NCBI RefSeq assembly: GCF_047511655.1
Contig: NC_133390.1
Coordinates: 97,161,583 to 97,225,582 of the forward strand
DNA from: Castor canadensis
Taxonomy: Eukaryota; Chordata; Mammalia; Rodentia; Castoridae
DNA length: 64,000 nucleotides
Direction: 5' to 3'
Shown: piece after piece, positions 1 to 11,371 of the stretch
Layout of the letters: each line of letters starts with the position of its first letter
Numbering within the stretch: the first letter of the stretch is position 1
The notes under the pieces: generated by a model
Told to the model about the DNA's origin: nothing
The model's database searches: none
Seen by the model: only the letters and a program-made list of their open reading frames with translations
Made by a program: the position numbers and the translations under genes

Positions 1-108
1 GATGGGATCTCAGTAACTTTTTGCCTGGGCTGGCCTCAAATGGCAATCCTTTTGAGCTCTGCCTCTTGAGTAGCTGGGATTATAAATATGAGCCACCATA
101 CCCAACCC
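1..108 (-). mobile_element. B1-type SINE fragment, cut by window edge
   Basis: Read on the minus strand this is the 7SL-derived B1 layout: the plus strand shows the complements of the 'gccagcc(c)aggca' block and of the 'tgtaatcc(ta)gctactcaggag' block. The left end is lost at the window boundary. No poly-A tail is visible. Confidence 0.75.
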
Positions 109-204
109 CAAGCTATTTTTTTTATTAAATTCCACAAACCTTTTGCTGAGTATATTCTTCTAAAGCAGGTCATTGTTCTTGCTACATGTGGGCTTGGAAG
201 TGTT

Positions 205-458
205 TTCCATTTTGTGATTTTTTTTTCCAGTATTGGGGATTGAACCCTCATGCTTGTTAGGCAAGCACTCTACCACTTGAGCCACACGTCCAGCCCTTTT
301 GGGTTTTTTTGTTTGTTTTGTTTTGTGTGTGTGTCTGTTTTTGAGGTAGAATCTCACTACTTTTGCCTGGGCTGGCCTCAAATTCATGATTCTCCTGTCT
401 CTGCCTTCTGAAAAGCGAGATTGCAGGTATGTACTACCATACCCTGCTTCCATTTTGT
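205..458 (-). mobile_element. B1-ID heterodimeric SINE with target-site duplication
   Basis: On the minus strand a B1 monomer (about 330-447) is followed by an ID monomer (about 227-295) and an A-rich tail, seen as the T run at 218-226. The ID part has the tRNA-like A and B boxes (complement of 'gcaagcactctaccacttgagcc'-type sequence). An 11-bp direct repeat, TTCCATTTTGT, lies at 205-215 and 448-458 and marks the retroposition target site. Confidence 0.85.
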
Positions 459-945
459 ATTTGTTCTGTAATTTTTTCTTCAATTTATTTTGTACTTATT
501 TAAAAATATTTTGACACATCCGTATTAGTGGGCTCATAGTAAGCAGATATTTACAACACCTATATACCATAATTCTTGGAATTTCCCTAATAAAGACTTA
601 CTACTTTGGACTATGTGTTGCCCTATTCCTATTATTTGTCTTAAAATGTAAACAACCTAGACCAGAATAACACACCAGGAAGCAAAACTGTAGTGAGAAC
701 AGTCATGTGAGTTAGGTTAATTAATTGTTCCACCAGGAAATTTTGGAATCGAATAAGAGAACTAGGGTTGAAGTCTTGTTTGATGAATGAATACCAGCAG
801 CAGTCTGAGCAATGCTTACTTATTTCCTGGTTTGAGATTTTTGTTTCCAGTAATGTTGGTTGCGTCCACTTGTACAGATATTATAATGGTCATTATAATG
901 ACCGTCTGTCTAGAGAGCAAGAGCCCTGTCTTCTCTTTCTCTCCT
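455..945. other. no recognised feature
   Basis: AT-rich unique-looking sequence. The open frames here are short and lack any recognisable domain, and no repeat family is recognised. Confidence 0.5.
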
Positions 946-949
946 CTTT

Positions 950-1860
950 CTCTCACCAGTACTTTGTGTCAGACACTGTTCTAGGAACCAGGGATATGAT
1001 GCTAGAATAAAGATTCCCTTGTGGAGTTTATATCACAACAGGGAGGACACAGACCATAAATAATAAGCATAACAAATAAGTAAATAATATATTTGTTAGA
1101 GGTTACTAGGGTTGGGCAAGTAGCCATTCTTAGAAAAAAAATAGAAAAGGTGTCATTGAGATATAAATAGGTAGTTTGCAATTATCAATAAGAAGGTGAC
1201 CTCAAACTCCTTGAGGACACATCTTTTGAATAAAAGAAGTGAAGTTACCTCGAGGATCTCTATAGCAAGAGTACTCCAGGCAGAGGAGAGAACTGGTGAA
1301 GGGCAGCAGATAGTAGTGTGCCTGTGCCTGACTTTTTCAGGAATGCTAAGATCAGTATATTTAGAGCTCACTGAGCAAGGGAGAGAGTAGTAGAAAATTG
1401 CTTTGAGAGGCTAAGGTGGCGAAAGGCTCTATAGACACTGAGTGAAATGGGGAGCCACTGCAGATTTTGGAGGACCCCAAGAATGGCATCAACTGATTTA
1501 GGTTTAAAGTGGCCTACTGTTTAAGAATATACTGTTGGGGGCAAGAGTAGAAGCGGGGAGACTTGGCAGTCACAAAGGAGGCAGATGACCGGGCCTTGCA
1601 CAAGTGTGCTAGATTAGGTGGCAGAAGTAACAGGATTCTGAATCTATCTTGAAGTTAGGATGAACAGAACTTGTCAACATACTAGACGTGGCGTGTGAAC
1701 GAAAGGGAGGTGGGATGAGTCCCAATCTGAGCACCTGGAAGGATGGCGCTGCCCTCTGCCAAGACAGGGAAGCTGGGGGAGAAACAGGAATGGGGAAAGG
1801 AGTCAACAGGAGTTTAATTTGGGGCAACAGTTCTACAGGTTCGTGTGAGATGTTTATTAG
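950..1860 (-). mobile_element. L2 LINE fragment, antisense
   Basis: Successive blocks follow the order of an antisense L2. First comes the 'gtcagacactgttctaggaacc' type block, then the 'actccaggcagaggagagaactgg' block near 1272, the 'gagtgaaatggggagccactg' block near 1440, and the 'acctggaaggatggcgctgcc' block near 1735. It is diverged and has small deletions, as expected of an ancient mammalian LINE. No coding capacity survives. Confidence 0.7.
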
Positions 1861-1970
1861 ATACAGCTGTGTCAGAGCTCAGGGAACCCATTTAACTTCT
1901 CTAGCTTCTGTAAAAGGAGAACTTTTTACTAGAAGTACTTTAAGTTCTCTTTAACTTTTTAATTTGTTTG

Positions 1971-2075
1971 TTTGTTTTAGGACAATTTCTCACTGTGTAA
2001 CCCTGGCTGGCATTAACTCCCCATCCTCCAGCTTCACCTTCCTAGTGCTAAGATTACAGGTCTGAGCCCTTTGAA
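1971..2075 (-). mobile_element. B1-type SINE fragment
   Basis: The minus-strand B1 body is recognisable from the complement of 'gccagggttacacagtgagaaattgtcc' and the 'taagattacaggtctgagcc' end. It is preceded on the plus strand by a short TTTG-rich stretch that corresponds to the decayed tail. Confidence 0.7.
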
Positions 2076-2184
2076 CTCAACCTTTTAACATTTTTTTGAT
2101 TTCAAGTTTTAATTGGCTAAGTTGTGTAGGGCTAATATCCATGATTACTTGCATGTATTGTCCCAGATTAAATCTTATTTTTTA

Positions 2185-2345
2185 ATTTAAATTGGGTGGT
2201 CAGGGTAGGCTGCCTTGGAAAGGTGACTTTTAAACAAGAGGGATAAATGAGTTAACCGTGAAGGTATCCAAGAAAGAGTGCCTTTCCTCGGAGGTCAGAG
2301 TGGGCCTGATTGAGCAGTAGCACGTAAGGCATACATGTGACTGAT
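2185..2345 (-). mobile_element. L2 LINE fragment, antisense (second piece)
   Basis: The blocks 'gggtggtcagggtaggctgcc' and 'aaggtgacttttaaacaag' are the region of antisense L2 that normally precedes the blocks at 1260-1500. This piece is therefore a separate or rearranged copy rather than a continuation of 950-1860. Confidence 0.55.
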
Positions 2346-2349
2346 AAAC

Positions 2350-3315
2350 CCACAAAGAGAAGATACATTACAAAGTTTTAAAGGATTCAAAAGTTAGTAA
2401 ATCATCAGAAAAACAATCCAATGATTCAAGCATAAATGAGTCAGAAATATAAGAATTCCCTTAAATTGCTACAATCAGAATCAGACATAAAATTCTTGGC
2501 AAATATGCTATAAGATAGTTTTTTAACTTCCTCCTCAAAAAAAAAATCTGCAGTTTTTATAAACAATTTAAAATCTAAGATTAATAAAATAATTAAAAAT
2601 AATGCCATTTGAGTTGATGAATGGGATAACTACTAGAAAAAATAGTATCAATCACTTGAAATACTTGAAATAGCTGTGAGTTTCAAAGGTAAAGCGAGGA
2701 AATAGGTAAAATCTTTTCTGGTGTTGGTGTTCTCCAGCTCTCATAGATTTCTTGATTGGGGGTAGGCCAAGTATATTCTTTTTCCTTTCTGCTCTCCTAA
2801 TTGAGATTTTTCTGACATCTAACACAAAGTTGGAAAAATTGGGATAATATGCCATTAGGATAGAAGAGGATGAGTCCCTTCCTGGCCTCCTGGGGCTGGA
2901 ATAATTGATGGTTGATTTGGGAGGGAACAGAGGAGGAGGGGTCAGATGGAGGGAGGTGGATGACATGTGTGGAATGCCACAGGAAGGGAAGCCGGTAATC
3001 CATAAGGCAAACTGAAAGTCTCAGATCTGAGCCATATGTAACCATCATACCAGAAAACCCTTAAAGAACACTTACCATGTAGTGAGCAATACATTTTACA
3101 TATATGTAATAATATCTTTCTTTCATACTGATAAGCAAAATCTTTAACAACAGGTCAGAAGAATTTTAGGTTGAAATTACATTCCACCATCTTCTTTCTT
3201 CCAGTGTTGTAAAGGAGAATTTTACTCTCAGGCTATTTTATTTTCTCCTCTTTACAAAGAATTTATTAATTCTGTCTGGAAGCTTCTAAGATTTTTCTCT
3301 TTATCCTTGTGTAAA
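2350..3315. other. no recognised feature
   Basis: AT-rich sequence with a G/A-rich block around 2870-2960. Two overlapping minus-strand open frames (2652-2966 and 2797-3048) show no domain, repeat or composition that supports a gene. Confidence 0.45.
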
Positions 3316-3321
3316 TAATAA

Positions 3322-3495
3322 TAGGAAATACTTAAGAGAGCTCACTATGAGCCAGGAACTATTGAAAGCATTTCACATTATTAATACATTATGTCATCTC
3401 AGGAACACTTTGAAACTATGACAGTGGCTATTTCTATTTTATAGATGAAAAGAAGTTGAGTAACTTCTTGAGTCCAAGCAAAATAATATCCAGTA
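3322..3495 (-). mobile_element. MIR SINE, antisense
   Basis: An antisense MIR layout is visible: 'gagccaggaactattgaaagc', then the 'ttattaatacattatgtcatctca' region, then the MIR core complement 'attttatagatgaaaagaag ttgagtaactt'. It is ancient and diverged. Confidence 0.7.
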
Positions 3496-3499
3496 GTCG

Positions 3500-4170
3500 T
3501 TAGGATAGCTGGTAAGAAGGGAACACATGTAAAAGCTATTTTAAAGACACAGTGCTTCACAGGACGCAGGGTGTTGGAAAAGGGAAATTGGACTACTCAG
3601 ATATTAATACCCTCCTGTGCAACCAAGGTCAAAGCTAATCAAAGGACATTCTCTGGGCCCAATGCATGGAGACTGATCTGGAATAGATAAATAACCACTA
3701 CTTCTTTCCTGAAACTTAATCAGGAGGGAGCAAAGGCTTCACAATAGCCTACGTGACCTCTCACGAACACCTCTGTAAACATATCTTTGTTGGTTTTCTT
3801 TTGGTCCAGCAGCCCTCTCAATAACCTCCCTAGGTGTGGGGAATTCCCAACCCTTCCAGATCTTACTTGCCTCTCTGCTATAAGCCACGTAGCTTCCCCA
3901 GCTGTACTTTTATCAATGGTAGAAAGTATTCGAAGGTGGATGGCTAAAGAGCTGGCAATGTTTAACCTGGAGGAGAGGCTGTCAGTGGGGGTGGGCGGGT
4001 GAAGGCCACCATTGATAGAGACCTCTATAAACATAGAGATTTCTCCAAATGAAAGAAGCCTGTGACTTAAGAGCGGAGGTGAGGGTGGGGTGGGCGGGGA
4101 GGGAAAATCAACAGAGAAAGAGAGATAGCCAAGCAGATGGAGGAAACAGTTCTAAGCACATTCTCCAAAA
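3500..4170. other. no recognised feature
   Basis: A unique-looking stretch. It contains a G-rich block near 3985-4005 and 4080-4100 and a 104-codon minus-strand frame (3720-4034) without a recognisable domain. I see no repeat family here. Confidence 0.4.
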
Positions 4171-4174
4171 TTAC

Positions 4175-6185
4175 TGCATTTTAAAAACCTTTATTGAGGT
4201 ACAGTTTACTTACACTAAAAGCACATCTATTTTAAATTATATTGTCATGCATTTTGACAAACGAATGCATCTAGGCCACCTCTCCAAGGTACTGCACCTC
4301 TCTATCACATCACGAACTTCTATCACTAACTCTTGATCCATTCCAATCAGCCAAGCCCATTCCCATTCCCAGACAACTGCTCATAGATTTTAGTCATTCT
4401 AGATGACTTTGACTTTTTCTACAGCTTTCATATAAATCTAATTGTATATTCTGTGTCTGCTTTTCTGTTACCCAGAGTGATATTTTTGAGACTCATCATT
4501 ATTGTAGCATGTATTGAGCATTCATTTCTGTTTACTGTTCAGCAGTAGTCCTTTGAATGGATGCCACAAATTTGTTTAACCATTCATTTGTTGGAAACTT
4601 GGTTTTTCCACATTTTTGTTAACTTGAAGCTGCTAGGACCATTCATGTACAAATGTTTTTGTGGACATCCATTTTCATTTCTCTTGGTTGAATACTTATG
4701 AGTGAAGTTCCAGAAATTTCCAACTTTTCAAGAAACTACCAATCTCTTTTTCAAACCGTGCAGGCTGTGTTACATTCCCATTGGATGTGATTTCCCGTTG
4801 CTGCACAGCCTGGCCAACCTCAAGCATTGTAGCCTTTTTCTTAGATATGTAGTTTCAACTTGCATTTCCCTACTGAGCAATGGTTTTCCATACTGAGCAG
4901 TTTTTCGTCTGTTTTTTATTTAGATAGATTTTTTTGTGAGGTGTCTACTCAAGCCTTTTGCCTGTTTTTTGTGAGTCATTTGTCTTCTGAATGTATTATA
5001 ACATCCTATTTCCTGGATGGAAGTTCTTTATCAGGATTACATTTTGCAAATATTTTCTCAAAATCCATGGCTTAAATTTTACTTTCTTAACAGAATCTTT
5101 TTGCTTGCTTTTTTTTTTTTTCTAACTGAGGATCATCTTGCCTCAGTCTCTTTGGTTTAGGATAATAGGCATGCTTCACTAGGGTTGACAAGTGTATCAT
5201 TTTAAGAGAAAAAGGTTTTAAGCTCAATGAAGTTTCATTTAACAATCCTTTGTTTGTTTTCTATGGTTCATTTTTTTATATCCTATCTAAAAAAATATAT
5301 TTTTCCTAAGGTCATGAAGGTTTTTCTTTTTCCTACGAGTCATTATTTCAACTCTTACACTTAGGTCTACATTCATTTGAAATTAAAATTAAAATATGGT
5401 ATAAAATAAGCATTGGAGTTCAAAGTTTTTCAAATAGAAATCCAACTGCTCAAACATTTGTTGGAAATGCAATTATTTCATTATCGAATTACCTTGATAC
5501 TATTACTGAATAGCAAGTGCTAGTCTATGTGGGCATCTACCACTGGACCTCTTATTCTGTTCCATTGACCTTTATTTCTATTTTTATACTGACACTATAA
5601 TTTTGATTAATGTAGTAATCAAGCAAAATAAATCCTGAAACAGCGAGTGGGTCTCTCAACTTTGTTCTTCTTTTCCAGTATCTTTTATCTTTTGCTTTTC
5701 CAGTAAATTTTCTAACCAGCTTGTCAAATTTCAAAACAAAAAGCCCTCTGAGATTTTGATTGGCATTGAATTAAATACAGAGGTCAATTTGGAGAAAATC
5801 AACCTCTTTAAGCAAAATTATGGCCATCAGCTTTGATTTTTTTTTCAGTAACTTTTGTAGTTTTCAGTGTATTCTTTTTTGTTCAAATTATCCTTGAGTG
5901 CATTGTGTTTTGATGCTGTTACAAATAGGTTTCAATTTCTCATTATCCGTTAATAGTTCTAATATAATCTAATATAATAGTTGATTTACGTATGAGATCT
6001 CATTGTGATTTTGGAGGTTTTTAGTATTGCCCATGTTTAAGACCATGCTCTCTGTGAATAAAGATAGGCCTCATTCTCCTTTTCAAATCTGTATGCCTTT
6101 TATTTTATTTTCCTTGCTTTATTTTATTGATAGAACCTCTAGAATAATGTTGAGTACAAGTTGTTTTTACACAGTCTGAAGGGAA
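4175..6185 (-). mobile_element. old L1 LINE, antisense, 3' UTR and ORF2 end
   Basis: The plus strand begins with the 'ttattgaggtacagtttactt' block typical of the complement of an old L1 3' end. It runs on through the complements of the conserved ORF2 C-terminal region, for example around 4480-4560, 4620-4720, 5560-5640 and 5700-5840. ORF2 is shattered by stops and indels. The element continues after each insertion up to about 9715, so it is one host for several later insertions. Confidence 0.8.
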
Positions 6186-6187
6186 AA

Positions 6188-6512
6188 GGAGGCTGGATGC
6201 AGTGGCTCAAGCCTGTAATTCTTGCTACTTGGAAGGTGGAGATCAGGAGGATGATGGTTTGAAGCCAGCCTGGGAAAAAAGTTTCCCAGATCCCATCTCA
6301 GTCCAAGGCTAGGCGCGGTGACCCGAGCCTGTCATTCCAGCTATGCAGAAAGTTTAAATAGGAGGATCCCTGTCCAGGCCAACATGGTCATAAAGCAAGA
6401 CCCTATTTAAAAAATAAAGCAAAAAGGGTTGGCTTGGCTCAACTGGTAGAGCACGTGCCTAGTAAATGCAAGGCTGTAAGTTCAAACCATAGCATCAACC
6501 AAAATAAAAATT
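6188..6512 (+). mobile_element. B1-B1-ID heterotrimeric SINE
   Basis: Three monomers lie head to tail. A B1-like unit (about 6188-6300) begins with the 'gatgcagtggctcaagcctgtaat' promoter block. A second B1-like unit (about 6305-6420) begins 'ggcgcggtgacccgagcctgtc'. An ID unit (about 6427-6500) carries a tRNA-like A box ('ggctcaactggtagagc') and B box ('agttcaaaccat'), then an A-rich tail. It is inserted in the L1 and has the same architecture as 47861-48189 and 52421-52746. Confidence 0.8.
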
Positions 6513-6514
6513 TT

Positions 6515-6847
6515 AAAGGGGAAAAACAATCAATCTTTCACCATCAAACTTAGTGCCAACTATAGTTTCTATGGATAATCTTTTTCAAGCATCAATATCA
6601 AATGTCATTAATTTCTCCTATTCTGTCATTTATTTTTGCTCTTGCCTTTATCATTACTTCATTTCCATTTACTTGGGGTTGAATTTCTTCTTTGTTTAGT
6701 TTCTTAAAATATAATCTTAGGATATTTGAGCATCTTAAAGCTATAAATTTCCCTCTGAATATTGCTTTAGCTGCCATCCATATGTTTTGATATATAGTAT
6801 TTTAATTTTTATGCATTTCCAAATATATTATAATTTCTTTTGAGAGT
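6515..6847 (-). mobile_element. old L1, antisense, continuation
   Basis: Complement of L1 ORF2 resumes directly after the SINE trimer, for example the 'tctgtcatttatttttgctcttgcc' and 'taaagctataaatttccctc' blocks. There is no open ORF2. Confidence 0.75.
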
Positions 6848-7111
6848 TCTTCTTTGAGTTTATTTTTATATTTTTTATTAGGATATATTTGTTGTACAGG
6901 GAGGATTCATTGTGACAAATCCAAATAGGTTTACATTGTACATGGGTTAGATGGCCCCCACCCTCTCTCCCCCTCGACCCCCTCCCCGCCCCACCTAAAG
7001 CAATTGCCAGAGGTTTCTTTGTTCCATTTCACGTAAGTATCTGAAGTCCACCTACCATATTCCCTCACCTTAGTCTCTTTAATTCACCCTCCCTCTTCTT
7101 TGAGTTTATTT
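6848..7111 (-). mobile_element. 5'-truncated younger L1 tail with 18-bp target duplication
   Basis: A 228-bp insert (6866-7093) carries the complement of a rodent L1 3' UTR, including the C-rich strand of its G-rich tract at 6955-6995. It is bracketed by a perfect 18-bp direct repeat, TCTTCTTTGAGTTTATTT, at 6848-6865 and 7094-7111. The host sequence is the older L1 on both sides. This is a clean record of target-primed reverse transcription with severe 5' truncation. Confidence 0.88.
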
Positions 7112-7425
7112 GGAAATGTGCTGTTTATGTCCAAATGTTTGAGAAGGTTCCAGAAATATTTTTCTATTGGTTTCTAATTTAATTTTGTTAAAGTTTAGAA
7201 TATGCACTCTTTTTAAGGCTTTTAAGGTTAGAATTATTTTAAAAGCCAAGAAGCTAATGTATTGCTGCAAGTGTTCATCCACATGTGAACACAATACATA
7301 TTCTCTTATTGCTTGGAGGCGGGTGAAACAGGATGTCAGTGTTCGAGTGTTTCATGATATTCATTGTGTCTACATGCTCAAGCAGCTACTGAAAGAGGAT
7401 ATTGAACTCTTCAAACATAATTGTA
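7112..7425 (-). mobile_element. old L1, antisense, continuation
   Basis: The complement of ORF2 ('ccagaaatatttttctattgg', 'tctaatttaattttgtta') continues from the point of the younger insertion. The right part is diverged and the exact junction with the next repeat is uncertain. Confidence 0.6.
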
Positions 7426-7427
7426 GG

Positions 7428-7824
7428 ATGTTAGTCAGCTTTCCATCACTGTAACAAATGCCTGAGACAATCACTTTGTAAAGAGAAAAGGTTTATGTGG
7501 ACTCATGGTTTTAGAGGTTTCAGCTCATGATCAGCTGGCCCCATTGCTTTTTTGGGTGTGAGATAAAACAGCACATTGCAGCGGGAGCACATGACAGAGC
7601 AAAACTACTCATCTTATCATGAGCCAGGAAGCAAAAAAGAAAAAAAGGAAGGAACAGGAGTCAGCAACCCCTCAGAGCCCATCCCCAATGATCATAAATT
7701 CATTCACTAGTCCCCACCACTTAGAGTTCTCACAGCTTCCCAGTAGTGCCTCCTTGGGGACCAAGGTTTTTACACATGGACATTTGGGCTGTTGGGAAGA
7801 CACTTAAGATCCAAACTCTAACAT
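7428..7824 (+). mobile_element. unassigned medium-copy interspersed repeat
   Basis: The block beginning 'tttccatcactgtaacaaatgcctgagacaatc' and ending near 'gatccaaactctaaca' looks like a known mammalian medium-reiteration repeat inserted into the L1. I recognise the pattern but cannot name the family from sequence alone. It has a 62-codon open frame with no domain. Confidence 0.5.
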
Positions 7825-7827
7825 GTG

Positions 7828-8135
7828 GATTTATAATTTTTGCCCTTCTATTTTATTGCTTTCTGCTTCATGTATTTTGAATCCTGATTTTTAAGTGCAT
7901 GGATAGTTAACACTGATACAGTCTTCTTGAAAAATAACTTCTACTTCCCTGTTTTAATTGTGGAATATACTGTTTTTCTCTATTAATCAACCTTGCTCTG
8001 AATTCTAATTTGTCTGATATACAGCTTAATACCAATTAGTTTGCATGGTATATTACTTTTCAACTATTTTGTTGATTTGTGTCTTTATATTTAAAATGGG
8101 TTTATTATAGATGTCATATTGTCAGGTTTTTCTTC
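7828..8135 (-). mobile_element. old L1, antisense, continuation
   Basis: Complement of ORF2 with the 'aattctaatttgtctgatata' and 'gtgtctttatatttaaaatggg' blocks. It is interrupted at about 8135 by a second L1 tail and resumes near 8886. Confidence 0.7.
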
Positions 8136-8139
8136 TTTT

Positions 8140-8885
8140 TTTTTTATTGTGGTAAAGTACAATCATACATAACTTAAGGTATCAATGAGAAGTGGCTCAT
8201 TAGGCAATTTCATGTTATGCAAACATCATAGAATGTATTTACACAAACCAAATTACTATGATATAAATAGGTAATACAGGTTTTTTGGGTGCTGGGCATT
8301 GCTTGATGCTTATTTTAACACTGAATGATACCCCTGGCCCCCCAGTTTCCCAATGATGTAATTTTGTGGGACCACCATCATATTTGACATTTGTAGTCCG
8401 TTGTTGATTAACACCTTATTATACATAAGGTGTTATAGTCGACTAGCATTTATCACTATTACTATTGCTATTATTATTGCAGCACTAAGAATTGAACCCA
8501 GGGCTTCATGCTTGCTAAGCAAGCACTCTACCACTTGAGTTATGCCTTCAGCTCCCATTTTAATTATTTTTAAAGTATTGGTTACAGGTGCACTAAATAC
8601 ACTCACATTATTGTGCAACCATCACCATCACCTACTTCCAGAACCTTTTCATCATCCCAAGCAAAAACCCTATTAAGTCATAACTCAACTCTCCATTCCC
8701 CCAACCCCAGCAACCTCTATTCTACTTTCTGTCTCCATGATTTGCCAGTTCTAGGTATCCTCATATAAGTGGAGTATTTGTCCTTTTGTGTCTGGCTTAT
8801 TTCATTTGGCATAAAGTTTTTAAGGTTCATTCATATTGTATTGTACCAGAATTTTATTCCTTTTTATAGCTAAATAATGTTCCAT
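8140..8885 (-). mobile_element. second L1 3' end, antisense, nested in the first
   Basis: This starts with a T run and 'attgtggtaaagtacaatcat', the complement of an L1 3' end. It proceeds through 'ttattgtgcaaccatcacc' (8609) and 'tgtccttttgtgtctggctt' (8780) to 'ttcctttttatagctaaataatgtt'. The outer L1 is cut on both sides, so this is the later insertion. It contains an ID SINE at 8479-8556. Confidence 0.7.
8479..8556 (-). mobile_element. ID-type SINE monomer
   Basis: Minus-strand tRNA-Ala-like ID element: the plus strand shows the complement of the B box ('attgaacccagggcttcatg') and of the A box ('actctaccacttgagttat'). It is nested inside the second L1. Confidence 0.8.
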
Positions 8886-9715
8886 GTTACTTTTTAAAAG
8901 TCAGTTGGGTTTTTCCGTTTTTATACCATCTGACAATTCCTGTTTTTTACTTGGAGCATTTGGGTCATTAAAATGTAATGTAATCATCACTACATTTGGT
9001 TTGAATCTACCATTTTTCTATTGGTTTTCTATTTGTTTCATTTGTTGTTTCTTCCCTTTTCCTACTTCTTAAGGCTTCTTTTGGAATAATTCTCAAAGTA
9101 ATTATTTACTCAGAAAGAATCCTGACATCATTTATCTTTTACCTGAAGAACTACTTTTTAATATTTTATATAGTTCAGATCTGCTGGGAACGAATTACCT
9201 CAACTATTATTTGTCTGAAAACTATTATTTGTCTGAAAAGATAATGAAGTATATTATCTTCATTATAACCCTATAACCTTCATCTGAATATAGGGTTCTT
9301 GGTTCTTGGTTAATTTCTTAATTTTTTCATCACTTTACAGATGACATTATGGCTTGCGAAGCTTCTCCCTCTCATCTTTGTTTCTCTCTATGCTGTATAT
9401 CCTTTTTCTTTTGGCTGCTTTATAATTTTTTTTAAAATCACTGGCTCTCTGTAATTGGATTATGTTCCTTGATGCATTTTTTAAATGTTTTTTTTTGCTT
9501 AGGGTTATTGCATTTCTCGGACCTGTGGATTTATGGTTTTCATCAAACTGGAAAACTTCTTTGCTAATATTTCTTAAACTATTTTTCTTTCTGTTCCTTT
9601 TCTCTAATGGGGTTTCCATTTTGGGTTTCCCCTTAGTTTATCATATTGCCAGAGTTTTATATGGTATCTCTGGCTCTACAAATGCCCATTTGGATCCCTA
9701 GATTTGGTGAAAGAT
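8886..9715 (-). mobile_element. old L1, antisense, last segment
   Basis: Complement of the ORF2 middle region, for example 'gtcattaaaatgtaatgtaatcatc' (8967), 'cagatctgctgggaacgaatta' (9177) and 'tcatcaaactggaaaacttc' (9540). The reading frame is destroyed. The left-to-right order matches one L1 running 3' to 5'. Confidence 0.7.
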
Positions 9716-9719
9716 AGTG

Positions 9720-10607
9720 TGCATTAAGCATAAATTTCCTTGTCATAAGCAAGAAATCATTCTTCTGTAAGTTTAAAATAGAAAGCAGCAAAAGAGATTT
9801 CTTCCCTTAGTCTTTGAGTTGATGGGAATGCTGTGGTTTCTGCGATGTTCACAAGCCAACAAACTGGACAGTACATTTTTTGCATTGTTTCAGGCCATGT
9901 AAAATTTTCTAAATAAATGGTTCCTGCTTGCCAAGCCTCAGCCCATAGCACTGACATTCTCTCAGTCCATGAAGCTTACCACATGGATTACATCTATGCA
10001 TTACTCACACAGCACAGTCATTGGCCCATATGCCAGAATAAAATACGATTTTACAGTTGCCTCCAGAGCACACACTTCCATTTTGGTTCTATGAGGAGAC
10101 AAATTTTCAGTTTTAAATTTTCTTATATAGATTCAAACATCCCTTAAACAGAAGTATATCCTCTGCTAGGCCTTTTGTTATGATAAACTATGTCTTCTTT
10201 ATAGGCAATCTGTCACCTATTTAAAAAAAAAATTGTACTGTTTGCATTGTTAGAACATAAAATAGATCCAAGGGAAAATGTGCCTTGGAAATTCTTCCCT
10301 GATTTGTTTTTGCAGAACAGCTGGAGGTGAGGCCCACCCTGCTAATAATGTCCAGTTGCTGCTGGTGGAGTTGTGCATTCAGGAAATTCATTATTAGGTG
10401 GTTATATCTCCCAAGTTTCCCCTTGTGTACTCTTTATAACTCTCGAGTTGTCTTTTCCCTTGTCATTCAAAAAACCAAAAAAAAAAAAAAAATTAGAGGA
10501 AAAGGGAAATTAGAATTTAAATAGTGATACCTCTAAAACAAACTGATTTGTCTTTGTGATCATGGCTTCTTCTTAAAAGTTAAAAACAGTCATAGATGTA
10601 TACATAC

Positions 10608-10647
<40 letters not shown>

Positions 10648-11210
10648 ATTTCTCCAGAAACAATAAGAAGGGACTAAAAGCATTTATAAAGGATTTTCTC
10701 CTTAAAAATTACTTTCTGGAAAGTTTATCTGATTATGTGTTGATTTCAAAAAGTATGGATTTAAGTTCAACTGGTAGAACCTGGACTCAAGGATTGAATT
10801 TGAATGTTTCATGGAAATTGTATTCCTTCCCTTTTGTTATCTGCTTCCCTCTTGGCAATATTCAACAATTAGTACAGCACTGTAATTTGGAGCTTAAGTG
10901 TTTGTCAGTCCCTTGTTGATTATTAATAAGGTCCTCAGCTCTATAACCAAAGATCTGGCTTTTAATGTATATTTATATCAGTGGTGAATCTTGGTTCTAT
11001 AATTCTTTCTTATGTAGTTTTATGGAAAATGAGGAAAGAGAAAACACTCAGTGTTGAACCGTGGTGAAAAGTATGGATCCCCACTTTCCTAATAATCCTG
11101 TAGTACTAATGGTTAATTTGTTAATCTCATAGAAATAAACAGAGGTTCAAGTTAAGTGCTGTATCTAACTAAGCAAAAGTAAAACTAAATAGAGTTCCTA
11201 AAATGCAAAG
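9720..11210. other. no recognised feature apart from a TG microsatellite
   Basis: A stretch without a recognised repeat family or gene. An A run lies at 10477-10491. A 107-codon open frame at 10596-10919 begins in the TG repeat and has no domain. Confidence 0.45.
10609..10644. repeat. (TG)n microsatellite
   Basis: About 17 uninterrupted TG units directly visible, ending in TATGTA. A likely polymorphic locus. Confidence 0.95.
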
Positions 11211-11214
11211 ATAG

Positions 11215-11370
11215 ACTTACTCAGTCATTTCACTCATAGATACATACCCCAAAGTATTGAAAACAGATCTTCAAACAAATACTTGTACATCATTTTCATA
11301 GCAGTACTATTTACAATATCCCAAAGTTAGAAGCAACTGAAATGTCCTGCAATGGTGAAAGGATAGATGT
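11215..11370 (+). mobile_element. L1 3' region, sense, left half
   Basis: The sense-strand L1 signature 'catagatacataccccaaagtattgaaaac' is followed by 'agcagtactatttacaatatccc' and 'agaagcaactgaaatgtcc'. It is interrupted by a DNA transposon and resumes at about 11706. Confidence 0.75.
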
Positions 11371-11371
11371 A

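Noticed and set aside
10596..10919. 107-codon open frame starting in (TG)n
   Set aside because: Begins with Cys-Val repeats from the microsatellite; no domain.
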